This document shows positions 26,401 to 34,179 of a stretch of DNA of 64,000 nt, one piece after another. The translations under genes were made by a program, and so were the position numbers. Below the pieces are notes generated by a model. That model made no database searches. It saw only the letters and a list, made by a program, of their open reading frames with translations, and was not told the DNA's origin. The stretch's first letter is position 1, and each line of letters starts with the position of its first letter. The stretch covers positions 102,405 through 166,404 of the forward strand of contig JAJPJG010000038.1 in the NCBI GenBank assembly GCA_021324395.1, in the 5' to 3' direction. The DNA comes from Spartobacteria bacterium. Its GTDB lineage: Bacteria; Verrucomicrobiota; Verrucomicrobiia; Chthoniobacterales; Chthoniobacteraceae.

Positions 26401-28086
26401 CTATCTCTTGTCAAAGTAGGCACCGGCATCACCGCACTGAGCGGCGCGAATACTTACAGCGGCGGCACGACGATCAATAACGGCACCATAGGCTGCGCCA
26501 GCGCCACTGGAACGAACACCAATCTTGGAAACGGCCTTGTGACTGTGAATCCGGGAGCTATTCTGCGCGTCGGTTACAGCGTAACTAGCAATCAAAACAT
26601 CAGCACGACGGGCAATAACATCACGCTCGCTGGCGGAACGATTTTTGTGGATGACGCGAACCAGCACCTTGGCGGCAACGTGAACGTTTCCGTTTCCGGC
26701 ACGCTCGGTTCAACCTACAACGCCGGCAACAATTCAGCGGCCGAGAAAGATAAAGGTCTGGCAGTCGATGGCATCGTCAGCGGGACTGGCGCGCTGACGA
26801 TTCAGCAGACGCGGATTAACACGGGGAATAGTTATGACACGTCCTTCGTCTCCTTCTCGAATAACGCCAACAACTATTCCGGAACTGTTACGATCAACGA
26901 GAATACCACGACGAGCGAAGGTGGTGTTTACCTCGGCGTCAATGGCAGCACCGCGCTGCAAAATGCAACCATTGTCACCTCAGCGATCCCAGGCACCAAC
27001 CTGAAGTTTGGCAGCAGCCCCATCGTCTTCAAGACAGGGCTTGGCTCCGCGACAATTGGCGCCATCAGCGGCAGCGCCCCGATAGTCTTGACCGGCTATG
27101 ATGAAGTCAATCATAGCTATGGAACCGATGCAATTGCACTGACAGTGGGAGGCAACAACGCGACCACGACTTACTCTGCTGCGATTAGCGGAACGGGCAG
27201 TTTAATTAAATCCGGCATAGGAATGATGACGTTAACCGCGACTAACACCTATGCCGGTGCGACGACAATCAGCGGCGGTATTCTTAACATCACAGGCGCC
27301 CTTGGTGTCACTTCGGGCACGGTGAGTGTTAACAACGGCGGCACGCTGTCAGGAACTGGAACCGTGGCGCGTGCGACCACCGTGAGTGGTGCGATCTCGC
27401 CCGGCAATGGCGGCAGCGGTATAGCTGGCACGCTCACGTTTTCCAGCGGACTGACACTTAACTCCGGTGCGGTGTTGAATCTGGAACTTAGTGGCACGAG
27501 CACCTCTGATAAGATTGCACTGAGCGGTAGCTTCGTCGCAAGCGGCACGACGACGATCAATCTAACAGCAATCACTGGCTTCGCCGGCTCGGGCGCTTAT
27601 GCAGTCATTACCGGCGCAACCGGCATCAGCGCTGGCAACTTTGTCATTGGCTCGACGCCCTCGGGTTATGTCGGCACGCTAAGCGCAAGCAGCGGCACTC
27701 TTAGCGTGACCATGATGACGTTGCAGGAGAACTGGCGCTACACGAATTTCGGCACCACGTCGAACAGCGGCAACGCAGCTGACAGCGCCGATCCCGATGG
27801 CGACGGGATGACGAACTCGCAGGAGTTCATCGCGGGCTCGAATCCGAACGATAGGTCGAGTGTTCTAAAAATAAGTCAGCTCGCCGTCAGCGGAAATGAT
27901 GTTCTGGTCAGCTTTGCAAGCGTGGCAGGCAAAAACTATCGCGTTGAGTCTTCCACCACATTGCAAAACGGCTCATGGACTACGGTTCAAACCAACATCG
28001 CGGGCACTGGTGGCACCGTTCAGATTTCTCACGCCAACGGAGCGACACAGCCAAAGCAGTTCTATCGCGTTGTGGTGTTGCCATAA
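23497..28086 (+). CDS. Alpha/beta hydrolase-FN3-PATR fusion protein
   Basis: A 1529-aa secreted multidomain protein. Signal peptide residues 1-26; an alpha/beta hydrolase of the PHB-depolymerase/feruloyl-esterase type follows (about 60-300), with nucleophile Ser in YTSGKSGGARIAS and a candidate catalytic His in NAPGGHQDPSDAE. A beta-rich module (about 300-560) and a fibronectin type III domain (about 567-655) precede about ten PATR repeats (660-1410). Near the C-terminus is a calcium-binding-like DPDGDGMTNSQEF repeat. The last domain reads KNYRVESSTTLQNGSWTTVQ and ends FYRVVVLP. It lacks a PEP-CTERM tail. The enzyme could remove ester groups from plant polysaccharide while held on a stalk. 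The hydrolase substrate is not known. Confidence 0.8.
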   Translation: MKPLPSVFGWFASALILLLAGRLQGAPSPIGTGQFSNITLGALQNPAAVNRQWPDLIDYDVDPGTWTYDVYVPPTYDGTKPYGVVVFITSDSTPGVVLQTASSDKNLIWISPRNVGNNQGDYTLRFGASLLALYRAKEMFNIDSRRVYTSGKSGGARIASALAFYHSEIIKGTAPSAGFCLPRLNAVTPDYVTNSSGQTDSYYDYSLNWFFGEDVNAINATGLSRKVRSYLITHYDDYRDYYFVESFHCAYEPQGQICFLSNAPGGHQDPSDAEMEEAIGYLDRDDIFPVNANATAGAGGFSGMSNISQSGASAVEATSGGKTTYTLTPTLGAVAATKTGSTFYWDNVNGSTVRWLWEVKNAAPTNQKTCFGLWFAGETWGGGAPVSVTSGTNPGILITITQNGSLNRMVVSARSDSGGETIFYDGYCSFVPAYSTAWTSTQTGYLSGTGSPVEIRMDLNRSRWQLTFNGINLNGATNSIASGTQIPRVKANDSDNKRMIYGYWDSALGTSFWKHDIYTSRNNTWSPLTKSILTAATGALSGTGVTPSPMELRYVIASDPNLPDPPLNGPPGLAASSTNSVVNLTWNALAGATSYTVQRSSVSGGPYTTIQSGITGTSYTDSAVTSGNIYYYTIFAVTASGNTAIVPEVVVGVNLSTNTWTGGGADGSWQTAANWSSLPAANSSLFFAGSARLTSTNNFAANMQFSGLSFNSGAGAFALAGNAITLSGNIANNSSSTQTISLPEVLTSGTHSVTTNASGAVSISGAISGSGSVLKSGTGTLTLSGANSYNGGTTISVGTLAVGNSSAFGTGSVTLNGGTFKASGGYTLTNSFAVNAGSIIDMGGNNTGLSSNLSGSGALTLNNSGAAATMTLSGNNSGYSGTFTVNGGNAMNFTSANAGSASAAWVFNDATGDRVRINVGNNTLNFGSIAGSGQMQNDTGSTTTTISVGALNTTTIFSGTIKDNGSGILSLVKVGTGITALSGANTYSGGTTINNGTIGCASATGTNTNLGNGLVTVNPGAILRVGYSVTSNQNISTTGNNITLAGGTIFVDDANQHLGGNVNVSVSGTLGSTYNAGNNSAAEKDKGLAVDGIVSGTGALTIQQTRINTGNSYDTSFVSFSNNANNYSGTVTINENTTTSEGGVYLGVNGSTALQNATIVTSAIPGTNLKFGSSPIVFKTGLGSATIGAISGSAPIVLTGYDEVNHSYGTDAIALTVGGNNATTTYSAAISGTGSLIKSGIGMMTLTATNTYAGATTISGGILNITGALGVTSGTVSVNNGGTLSGTGTVARATTVSGAISPGNGGSGIAGTLTFSSGLTLNSGAVLNLELSGTSTSDKIALSGSFVASGTTTINLTAITGFAGSGAYAVITGATGISAGNFVIGSTPSGYVGTLSASSGTLSVTMMTLQENWRYTNFGTTSNSGNAADSADPDGDGMTNSQEFIAGSNPNDRSSVLKISQLAVSGNDVLVSFASVAGKNYRVESSTTLQNGSWTTVQTNIAGTGGTVQISHANGATQPKQFYRVVVLP

Positions 28087-28234
28087 TCATGCGCGCTATT
28101 GCATAGTAAGTGTCCATTTGGTCATTATGAGCTTCCAGACTATTTTTGAAAACCTATCGTCTGGATGCTCCGACACACCGATCCAGGCGGCGCGGCACAA
28201 GCAAAGCCATTCTACCAAGTCAGCGTTCAATGAT

Positions 28235-29602
28235 ATGAAAAAGTATTACCAGGTCATCACCGTTCTTAGCTTACTCGTGGCATCGCGTCTAACGAGTCCT
28301 ATTCAGGCCGCCGAGCCGGTTGCAGTTACTCCACCTATGGGCTGGAACAGCTATGATGCGTGGGGCACCAGCATCACCGAGGCTGAGACGCTCGCGAACG
28401 CAAGCGCGATGAAGGCAAAGCTGCGTGCTCACGGCTGGAGCTATCTCGTTATCGACGCCCGCTGGTATGATTCGGTCTCATCGTTCGACGATCGTGATTT
28501 CAATAAGGAGCGTGCGGGAGCAAAGCTTTTTGCAGATACCTATGGGCGGCTGCTCCCGGCGCCGAACCGTTTTCCCTCCGCGGTGAATGGGAAGGGGTTC
28601 AAGGCGCTCGCCGATCAGGTGCATGCGATGGGGTTGAAGTTCGGTTTTCACATGATGCGCGGTATCCCGCGGCAGGCCGTGAATGCGAAGACACCGATCG
28701 AGGGCAGCACCTACACGGCTGCGGAAGCGGGCGACCCCGGCAACAAGTGCGGATGGTGCCCCGATATGTTTGGCGTGCGCAACAACGAAGCCGGGCAGGC
28801 ATGGTATGACTCGTGCGCAAAGTTGTGGGCTTCGTGGGGACTTGATTTCGTGAAAGTCGACGACCTTTCCAATCCGTATCACGCCGCGGAAATCGAGATG
28901 ATCCGCAAGGCCATCGAAAAATGCGGACGCCCGATTGTTTTCAGCACGTCGCCTGGGCCGACCGATCCGAGGCAGGCCGCGCACGTCGCGAAGTTTGCCA
29001 ACATGTGGCGCATCTCCGGCGACTTCTGGGATCAATGGGGCGATTCGCATCGCTCCGGCTTGAATCATCAGTTTGATCTGCTCGCCCAATGGCAGGACGT
29101 CGGCGGGCCGGGACATTGGCCCGATGCGGATATGATTCCGGTCGGCCACATCGGCATCAAATGCACCATCGCAGGCGGAGATCGGCAGACGCGGTTCACG
29201 CCGGACGAGCAGCGCATGCTCATGTCGCTCTGGTCGCTCGCCCCATCGCCGCTGATGCTCGGCGCAAACCTGACCGACCTCGACGAAGCGACACTGGCAT
29301 TGATTACGAATGATGAAGTGCTCGCCGTGGATCAGGACCCGCTGGGTGCAAAGGCGAAACGGATAGCCCAGCACGATCAGACCGAGGTATGGGTGAAGAA
29401 TCTCAAAAACGGCGACAAGGCTGTGGGACTCTTCAATCGCGGCGAAATGGCCACGGATGTCGAGTTGCTCTGGAGCGAGGCGGACCTCTCTGGAAGCCGC
29501 AGCCTGCGCGACCTGTGGGCGCACAAGAACCTCGGCTCATTCAACGATAAATTCCGGGTCTCGGTGCCGGCACATGGCGCAGTGCTGTTACGTGCCAAAT
29601 GA
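28235..29602 (+). CDS. Alpha-galactosidase-like glycoside hydrolase, GH27
   Basis: A 455-aa secreted enzyme starting at the ATG of MKKYYQVITVLSLLV, with a signal peptide cleaved near IQAAEP. GH27 motifs are clear: TPPMGWNSYDAWG at the N-terminus, YLVIDARWYD, the nucleophile Asp in LDFVKVDDLS, and the likely acid/base Asp in MWRISGDFWDQW. A beta-sandwich with NLKNGDKAVGLFNRG forms the C-terminus. It would release alpha-galactose or, as in some GH27 members, beta-L-arabinopyranose. It is the first gene of a probable operon: 24 bases separate it from the next gene and all five genes are co-directional. Confidence 0.88.
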   Translation: MKKYYQVITVLSLLVASRLTSPIQAAEPVAVTPPMGWNSYDAWGTSITEAETLANASAMKAKLRAHGWSYLVIDARWYDSVSSFDDRDFNKERAGAKLFADTYGRLLPAPNRFPSAVNGKGFKALADQVHAMGLKFGFHMMRGIPRQAVNAKTPIEGSTYTAAEAGDPGNKCGWCPDMFGVRNNEAGQAWYDSCAKLWASWGLDFVKVDDLSNPYHAAEIEMIRKAIEKCGRPIVFSTSPGPTDPRQAAHVAKFANMWRISGDFWDQWGDSHRSGLNHQFDLLAQWQDVGGPGHWPDADMIPVGHIGIKCTIAGGDRQTRFTPDEQRMLMSLWSLAPSPLMLGANLTDLDEATLALITNDEVLAVDQDPLGAKAKRIAQHDQTEVWVKNLKNGDKAVGLFNRGEMATDVELLWSEADLSGSRSLRDLWAHKNLGSFNDKFRVSVPAHGAVLLRAK

Positions 29603-29626
29603 AATGCGCCTGACCCCGCAAAATGA

Positions 29627-31273
29627 ATGAACTTGATTCCGCTCGCTAGCCTCCTCCTTGCCCTCTTACTGGCGCTGCCCGCATCAGGGCAGGAATCCGC
29701 CGCCAATGCACCGTCGCATTGGGGGGAGTGGCCATTGTGGGGTGACCAAAAGGATGGCAGCTATCGCAATCCCGTTCTGCCCGCCGATTACAGCGATCTC
29801 GACTGCATCCGCGTCGGCCCGGACTATTACGCAATGTCCTCCACGTTCCAGTATTCGCCGGGCGTGGTGATTTTAGAGTCCAGGGATCTCGTGAACTGGC
29901 GCATCCTGGGGCACGTCGTTGATGATCTCAAGCAGATCGGACCGGAGATGAATTGGGATCGCATGCAGCGCTACGGCCGCGGCATCTGGGCGGGTGCAAT
30001 TCGTTTTCACGCTGGAAGGTTTTGGATCTATTTCGGCACGCCTGAGGAAGGTTACTTTATGAGCACGGCAACCAATCCCGCCGGGCCATGGGAACCGTTG
30101 CATTGCGTGATGAAAGAAGCGGGATGGGATGATTGCTGTCCGTTCTGGGACGATGACGGGCAGGGCTATTTCGTGGGAACGCATTTCAAGGACGGCTACA
30201 AAACGTGGCTATACAAGCTCACTCCCGATGGTCACGATCTCGTAAAGGACTCGCCCGTTTTATTGAATGAAGGGTCTGGCCGCGAAGCGAACAAGCTCTA
30301 TAAAATCAACGGCACCTACTACCATCTCTTTAGCGAAGTCGGCCCGGGCGGCCGTCGCGTGATGATGCAGCGCGCGAAAAGCGTCACCGGTCCCTATACC
30401 GAGAAGCGACAACTCAACCAGCCGCAGCAGGAGTTCCACGAGCCGAATCAGGGCGGTCTCGTGCAGACCGAAAAAGGCGACTGGTATTTCTTCACGCATC
30501 ACGGCCATGGCGATTGGGAAGGCCGACCCGCAAGTCTGCTGCCGGTGACGTGGGTCGATGGCTGGCCCATTCTCGGCAAACCGGATAGCAATGGCATCGG
30601 CACGATGGTTTGGAGCTCACGCAAGCCCGTCGCGGGCACACCGGTCGTCACGACGCAATCCGACGATGCGTTCAACGGACCGAAGCTCGGTGTGCAATGG
30701 GAGTGGAATTACCAGCCTCGCGCGGACAAGTGGTCACTGACCGAACGCCCGGGAGCTCTGCGTCTCCATGCTTTCAAGCCGCTGCGGCGCGATGATCTGA
30801 AGGCTGTCGGCAATACACTCACGCAACGTTCACTGCGCACGAGCACAAACGTCGTAACGGTAGCGATGGACTTAAGTGGAATGGCCGATGGGCAAGTCGC
30901 AGGACTTTGTCATTACTCGCGCGATGCCAGTGCGATCACAGTCCGCCGCGAAAACGGCGCGCTGATGCTGGAATCCACGAACGGTCGGACGGTCACACAT
31001 GGGACGGTGCTGACGACGAGCAAAATCTGGCTGCGTTCCGAGTGGAAGCTCGACGGTAAAAGTCATTACTCCTACAGCCTTGATGGAAAAGCGTTCACGC
31101 CCTTTGGCGAGCCATATCAGCTCGGCTGGGGCGATTACCGCGGCGACCGCATCGGTCTCTTCACTTACAATAACGACGCGGAGGCCGGCTGGGTGGACTT
31201 CGCGGATTTCACCTATCGCTACGACTCGCCCGCCACTCGTGCCGGTTTTTCAACTTTACCTGCAAACCGCTAA
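29627..31273 (+). CDS. GH43 beta-xylosidase/arabinofuranosidase with C-terminal beta-sandwich
   Basis: A 548-aa secreted protein with signal peptide (MNLIPLASLLLALLLALPASG). The five-bladed propeller of GH43 follows. The N-terminal YRNPVLPADYSDLDCIRVG carries the base Asp, WDDCCPFWDDDGQGYFVGTH the central Asp region, and QEFHEPNQGG a candidate acid. A C-terminal jelly-roll (about residues 350-540) resembles the concanavalin-like accessory domain of GH43 subfamily 12-type enzymes. Expected action is removal of xylose or arabinose from side chains. It is the second gene of the five-gene operon. Confidence 0.85.
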   Translation: MNLIPLASLLLALLLALPASGQESAANAPSHWGEWPLWGDQKDGSYRNPVLPADYSDLDCIRVGPDYYAMSSTFQYSPGVVILESRDLVNWRILGHVVDDLKQIGPEMNWDRMQRYGRGIWAGAIRFHAGRFWIYFGTPEEGYFMSTATNPAGPWEPLHCVMKEAGWDDCCPFWDDDGQGYFVGTHFKDGYKTWLYKLTPDGHDLVKDSPVLLNEGSGREANKLYKINGTYYHLFSEVGPGGRRVMMQRAKSVTGPYTEKRQLNQPQQEFHEPNQGGLVQTEKGDWYFFTHHGHGDWEGRPASLLPVTWVDGWPILGKPDSNGIGTMVWSSRKPVAGTPVVTTQSDDAFNGPKLGVQWEWNYQPRADKWSLTERPGALRLHAFKPLRRDDLKAVGNTLTQRSLRTSTNVVTVAMDLSGMADGQVAGLCHYSRDASAITVRRENGALMLESTNGRTVTHGTVLTTSKIWLRSEWKLDGKSHYSYSLDGKAFTPFGEPYQLGWGDYRGDRIGLFTYNNDAEAGWVDFADFTYRYDSPATRAGFSTLPANR

Positions 31274-31291
31274 AGCTATTCCCATTTTCTA

Positions 31292-32665
31292 ATGACAAAA
31301 GCCTCATTACTCAGCCTCATCCTTTTGACGAATTCCGTCGTTGCCTCCAATGACGCGCAACCGTTCGGTCGGCCGCTCATCCCCGACATGCTCGCCGATC
31401 CGTCCATTACCGATCTGAACGGGACATTCTACTGTTACGCGACGACCGACGGATGGGGACGTGGACTCGCGACTTCGGGCACGCCTGTGGTCTGGAAATC
31501 GAAGGACTTCTTGAACTGGAGCTTCGAGGGCTCGACCTTTGCCGATAACTTCAACGCGAAATACTGGGCGCCCAGCACGCTGCTACCCTACAAGGGCCGC
31601 TACTACTCGTTCCCGACGCTGGACGGCAAGATCACCGCGCTCGTGGCGGATTCGCCCGACGGGCCATTTCGCACGCTCGACGGAAAGGACATCTTCCCCG
31701 ACTCCGGCTGGCAGCCATTTCCCATCGAGCAAAAGAGCTCGATCGATGCGGAGGTGTTCATTGATGACGACGGCCAGCGATACATGGTCTATTCCCGCCG
31801 CCGCATCGTGAAGCTGAAGCCCGATCTCTCAGGGCCGGACGGGCCGGTGACGACGTTGCAAACGGGCGAGACCGCTTATTCCGAGGGACCATTTCTTTTC
31901 AAACGCAATGGTATCTATTACTACCTCTACACGCTTGGAGGCGGCGAAAACTACGCCTACGCCTACATGATTAGTCGCGTCTCACCGCTCGGACCGTGGA
32001 CGATTCCGCCAGACAAGATCATCGCCAAAACTGATCCCGCCGCGGGCATCTTCGGTCCGGGGCACGGCTGCTTTTTGCATCCGCAGGGAAGGAACGACTG
32101 GTATTTTGTGCACCTCGAATACGGGCGCGGCAGCACGAACCGCCAGATTTACGCGCAGAAGATGGCGTTCAATCCCGACGGCACCATCCAGCCAATCAAG
32201 CTGACGAATCAAGGCGTCGGCGCACTGCGGCCGAACGTGGAGAAAACTCCAAATCTCGCTCTCGATCGCGTGGCTACAGCTTCCTCGACGAAGCCTGACG
32301 CCAAAGTGCCTACGAGGGATACGACGCTGGATCGCACCGAGACTTTTGCGCCCGCCATGGCTACGGACGACTCGAATGGCACCCGCTGGATGGCCGCCGA
32401 CGGCGACGCCGCTCCTTGGTGGCAGATCGATCTTGGGCAACCGCGCTATGTCACGCGCACGGAAGCTTATTTCGTAAAGCCGGCCGCCGGTCACGCCTAC
32501 AAACTCGAATGGTCGCTCGATGGCAAAAGCTGGCAACCCTACGGCGGCCACGCGGACATCATCTGCCGCTCTCCTCACTACGATGTCAGAGCCGTGCGCG
32601 CTCGCTACTTAAAACTGACCATCTTGCAAGGCATGCCAGGCCTTTGGGAATTCCGCGTCTATTGA
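31292..32665 (+). CDS. GH43-like hydrolase with F5/8 type C domain (first)
   Basis: A 457-aa secreted enzyme starting 18 bases after the previous gene. After a short signal peptide, the GH43/62-type propeller shows Asp in LADPSITDLNGTFYCYAT, SSIDAEVFIDDDG, and the acid Glu in YSEGPFLFKRNG. The C-terminal 135 residues form a discoidin (F5/8 type C) sugar-binding domain: LDRVATASST, WWQIDLGQPRYV and VRARYLKLTI. The domain order is shared with the next gene, suggesting old tandem duplication. It probably cleaves arabinosyl or galactosyl linkages; exact specificity cannot be read from sequence. Confidence 0.85.
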   Translation: MTKASLLSLILLTNSVVASNDAQPFGRPLIPDMLADPSITDLNGTFYCYATTDGWGRGLATSGTPVVWKSKDFLNWSFEGSTFADNFNAKYWAPSTLLPYKGRYYSFPTLDGKITALVADSPDGPFRTLDGKDIFPDSGWQPFPIEQKSSIDAEVFIDDDGQRYMVYSRRRIVKLKPDLSGPDGPVTTLQTGETAYSEGPFLFKRNGIYYYLYTLGGGENYAYAYMISRVSPLGPWTIPPDKIIAKTDPAAGIFGPGHGCFLHPQGRNDWYFVHLEYGRGSTNRQIYAQKMAFNPDGTIQPIKLTNQGVGALRPNVEKTPNLALDRVATASSTKPDAKVPTRDTTLDRTETFAPAMATDDSNGTRWMAADGDAAPWWQIDLGQPRYVTRTEAYFVKPAAGHAYKLEWSLDGKSWQPYGGHADIICRSPHYDVRAVRARYLKLTILQGMPGLWEFRVY

Positions 32666-32754
32666 AACGACTTAGGAAATAGAAAACGTCGCACGGTTCG
32701 CGGAGCATCAGCTTGTATTATTCGTGAGCAGCGAATTAGTGTGATGCTGCAAAT

Positions 32755-34161
32755 ATGAAAACCCCCTTTGCTCTGGCTGCCGGCTATCTGCTGAGCGCAA
32801 GCTTGCTCGCTCAAATGTCTGCTTCGCAAAACCCCTCGATGCTGCCCGGACGCAACCCGCATTCTGCAAATCCGATCCTGCCTGGTTACTATGCCGACCC
32901 ATCCATCGTGCAGGATGGCGGCAAGAATTACATCTATGCTACCCTTGATCCATGGGGCGGCGCGACGCTTGGCTGCTGGGAATCGGGCGATTTTAAAAAC
33001 TGGACTTATCGTGTGCTAAACTGGCCGACCAAAGCCGCGTGCACCAGCCATACTTCAAAGGGCGCGATGGTTTGGGCGCCTTCGGTCGTGCGCGGACCGG
33101 ATGGAAAATTCCACATGGCGGTTTCCGTAGGTAATGAAGTCTGGATCGGTGTGTCGGATCACCCGCTCGGCCCCTGGCATAATGCTCTTGGCGATCGTCC
33201 GCTCATTCCTTCGGACTACAAGCCCGGCTTTCACATGATTGATGCAGAACTGTTCGTCGACGATGATGGTGTGAGCTATCTTTATTGGGGGTCGGGACTC
33301 CACTGGGTAAACGGACATTGCTTTGTCGTTAAACTAAAACCTGATTTGGCGGGCTTCGATGGTGAGGCAAGGGACGTGACTCCGGCTAACTACTTTGAAG
33401 CGCCTTTTATGGCTAAACGAAATGGCCGCTACTTTTTGATGTATTCCTCCGGCAATACGACCAAGGAGACTTATCAAATTCATTACGCTGTCGGCGATTC
33501 ACCATTCGGGCCTTTTACCGAACCGGATAACAGCCCCATCCTTGTTACTGATAAGGACAGCAATGTCATTAGCCCGGGCCATCATGCGGTATTCCGGCGC
33601 GATGGAGAGGACTACATTCTTTACCACCGGCACAGCATTCCTTTCGACCCGCATTTCGTCGGTCGACAGACGTGCGTCGATCGAATCGTATTCACTGACA
33701 ACGGACGCATCGAAAAAGTAGCACCTACACATCAGGGCCCGCCATTGGTGCAAGGGCGCCGCGAAAGCCAGTCAGACGTTACCGCCGGAGCTATAGCGAC
33801 AGCATCGAGCCATGCCAGTGAGTTTACCTCACCCGAGTGTGTGCTTGATGATAACTACGCAACCCGATGGAGTGCGGCAAAGGATGCACAGGGCGCGTGG
33901 CTTCAACTAGACTTGGGCAAAGTAAAGAAAGTGACCTCGCAGGAAATCCGTCCTGAATATGCGTGGAAGACCTATCGGTTTACTGTCGAGTCTTCGAACG
34001 ACGGCAAAGAATGGAATACAGTTGCAGACTTTACTGCCACGCCGGCTACAGGCTCGCCAATTGTAATCCAAAAGCCGGTTACAGCGCGCTATCTCCGGCT
34101 CGTGTTTGCAAACGATATGAAAGGTTCGGATATCTCAGTATTCGAATGGCACGTTTACTAA
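32755..34161 (+). CDS. GH43-like hydrolase with F5/8 type C domain (second)
   Basis: A 468-aa secreted enzyme, MKTPFALAAGYLLSASLLAQ signal peptide. The GH43 signatures are YYADPSIVQDGGKNYIYAT (base Asp), HMIDAELFVDDDG and YFEAPFMAKRNGRYFLMYS (acid Glu). A discoidin-type domain follows from about residue 340 (ATASSHASEFTSPECVLDDN, WLQLDLGKVKKV, ARYLRLVF). It resembles the preceding enzyme in plan but differs clearly in sequence, so the two probably cut different linkages of the same polymer. An 89-base gap precedes it and only about 18 bases follow before the next ATG. Confidence 0.85.
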   Translation: MKTPFALAAGYLLSASLLAQMSASQNPSMLPGRNPHSANPILPGYYADPSIVQDGGKNYIYATLDPWGGATLGCWESGDFKNWTYRVLNWPTKAACTSHTSKGAMVWAPSVVRGPDGKFHMAVSVGNEVWIGVSDHPLGPWHNALGDRPLIPSDYKPGFHMIDAELFVDDDGVSYLYWGSGLHWVNGHCFVVKLKPDLAGFDGEARDVTPANYFEAPFMAKRNGRYFLMYSSGNTTKETYQIHYAVGDSPFGPFTEPDNSPILVTDKDSNVISPGHHAVFRRDGEDYILYHRHSIPFDPHFVGRQTCVDRIVFTDNGRIEKVAPTHQGPPLVQGRRESQSDVTAGAIATASSHASEFTSPECVLDDNYATRWSAAKDAQGAWLQLDLGKVKKVTSQEIRPEYAWKTYRFTVESSNDGKEWNTVADFTATPATGSPIVIQKPVTARYLRLVFANDMKGSDISVFEWHVY

Positions 34162-34179
34162 TCTGGTTATGTGCAAAAC

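Noticed and set aside
17600..28080. Many long minus-strand open frames opposite the PATR genes
   Set aside because: They arise because Gly/Thr/Ser/Asn-rich repeats use codons whose complements lack stops. They have no consistent starts, no recognisable domains and low-complexity Pro/Val/Ala composition.
28087..28234. Terminator or RNA gene between the hydrolase-PATR gene and the GH27 gene
   Set aside because: Only a weak CCAGAC/GTCTGG pairing with a long loop is visible, without a T-run. It is not strong enough to call.
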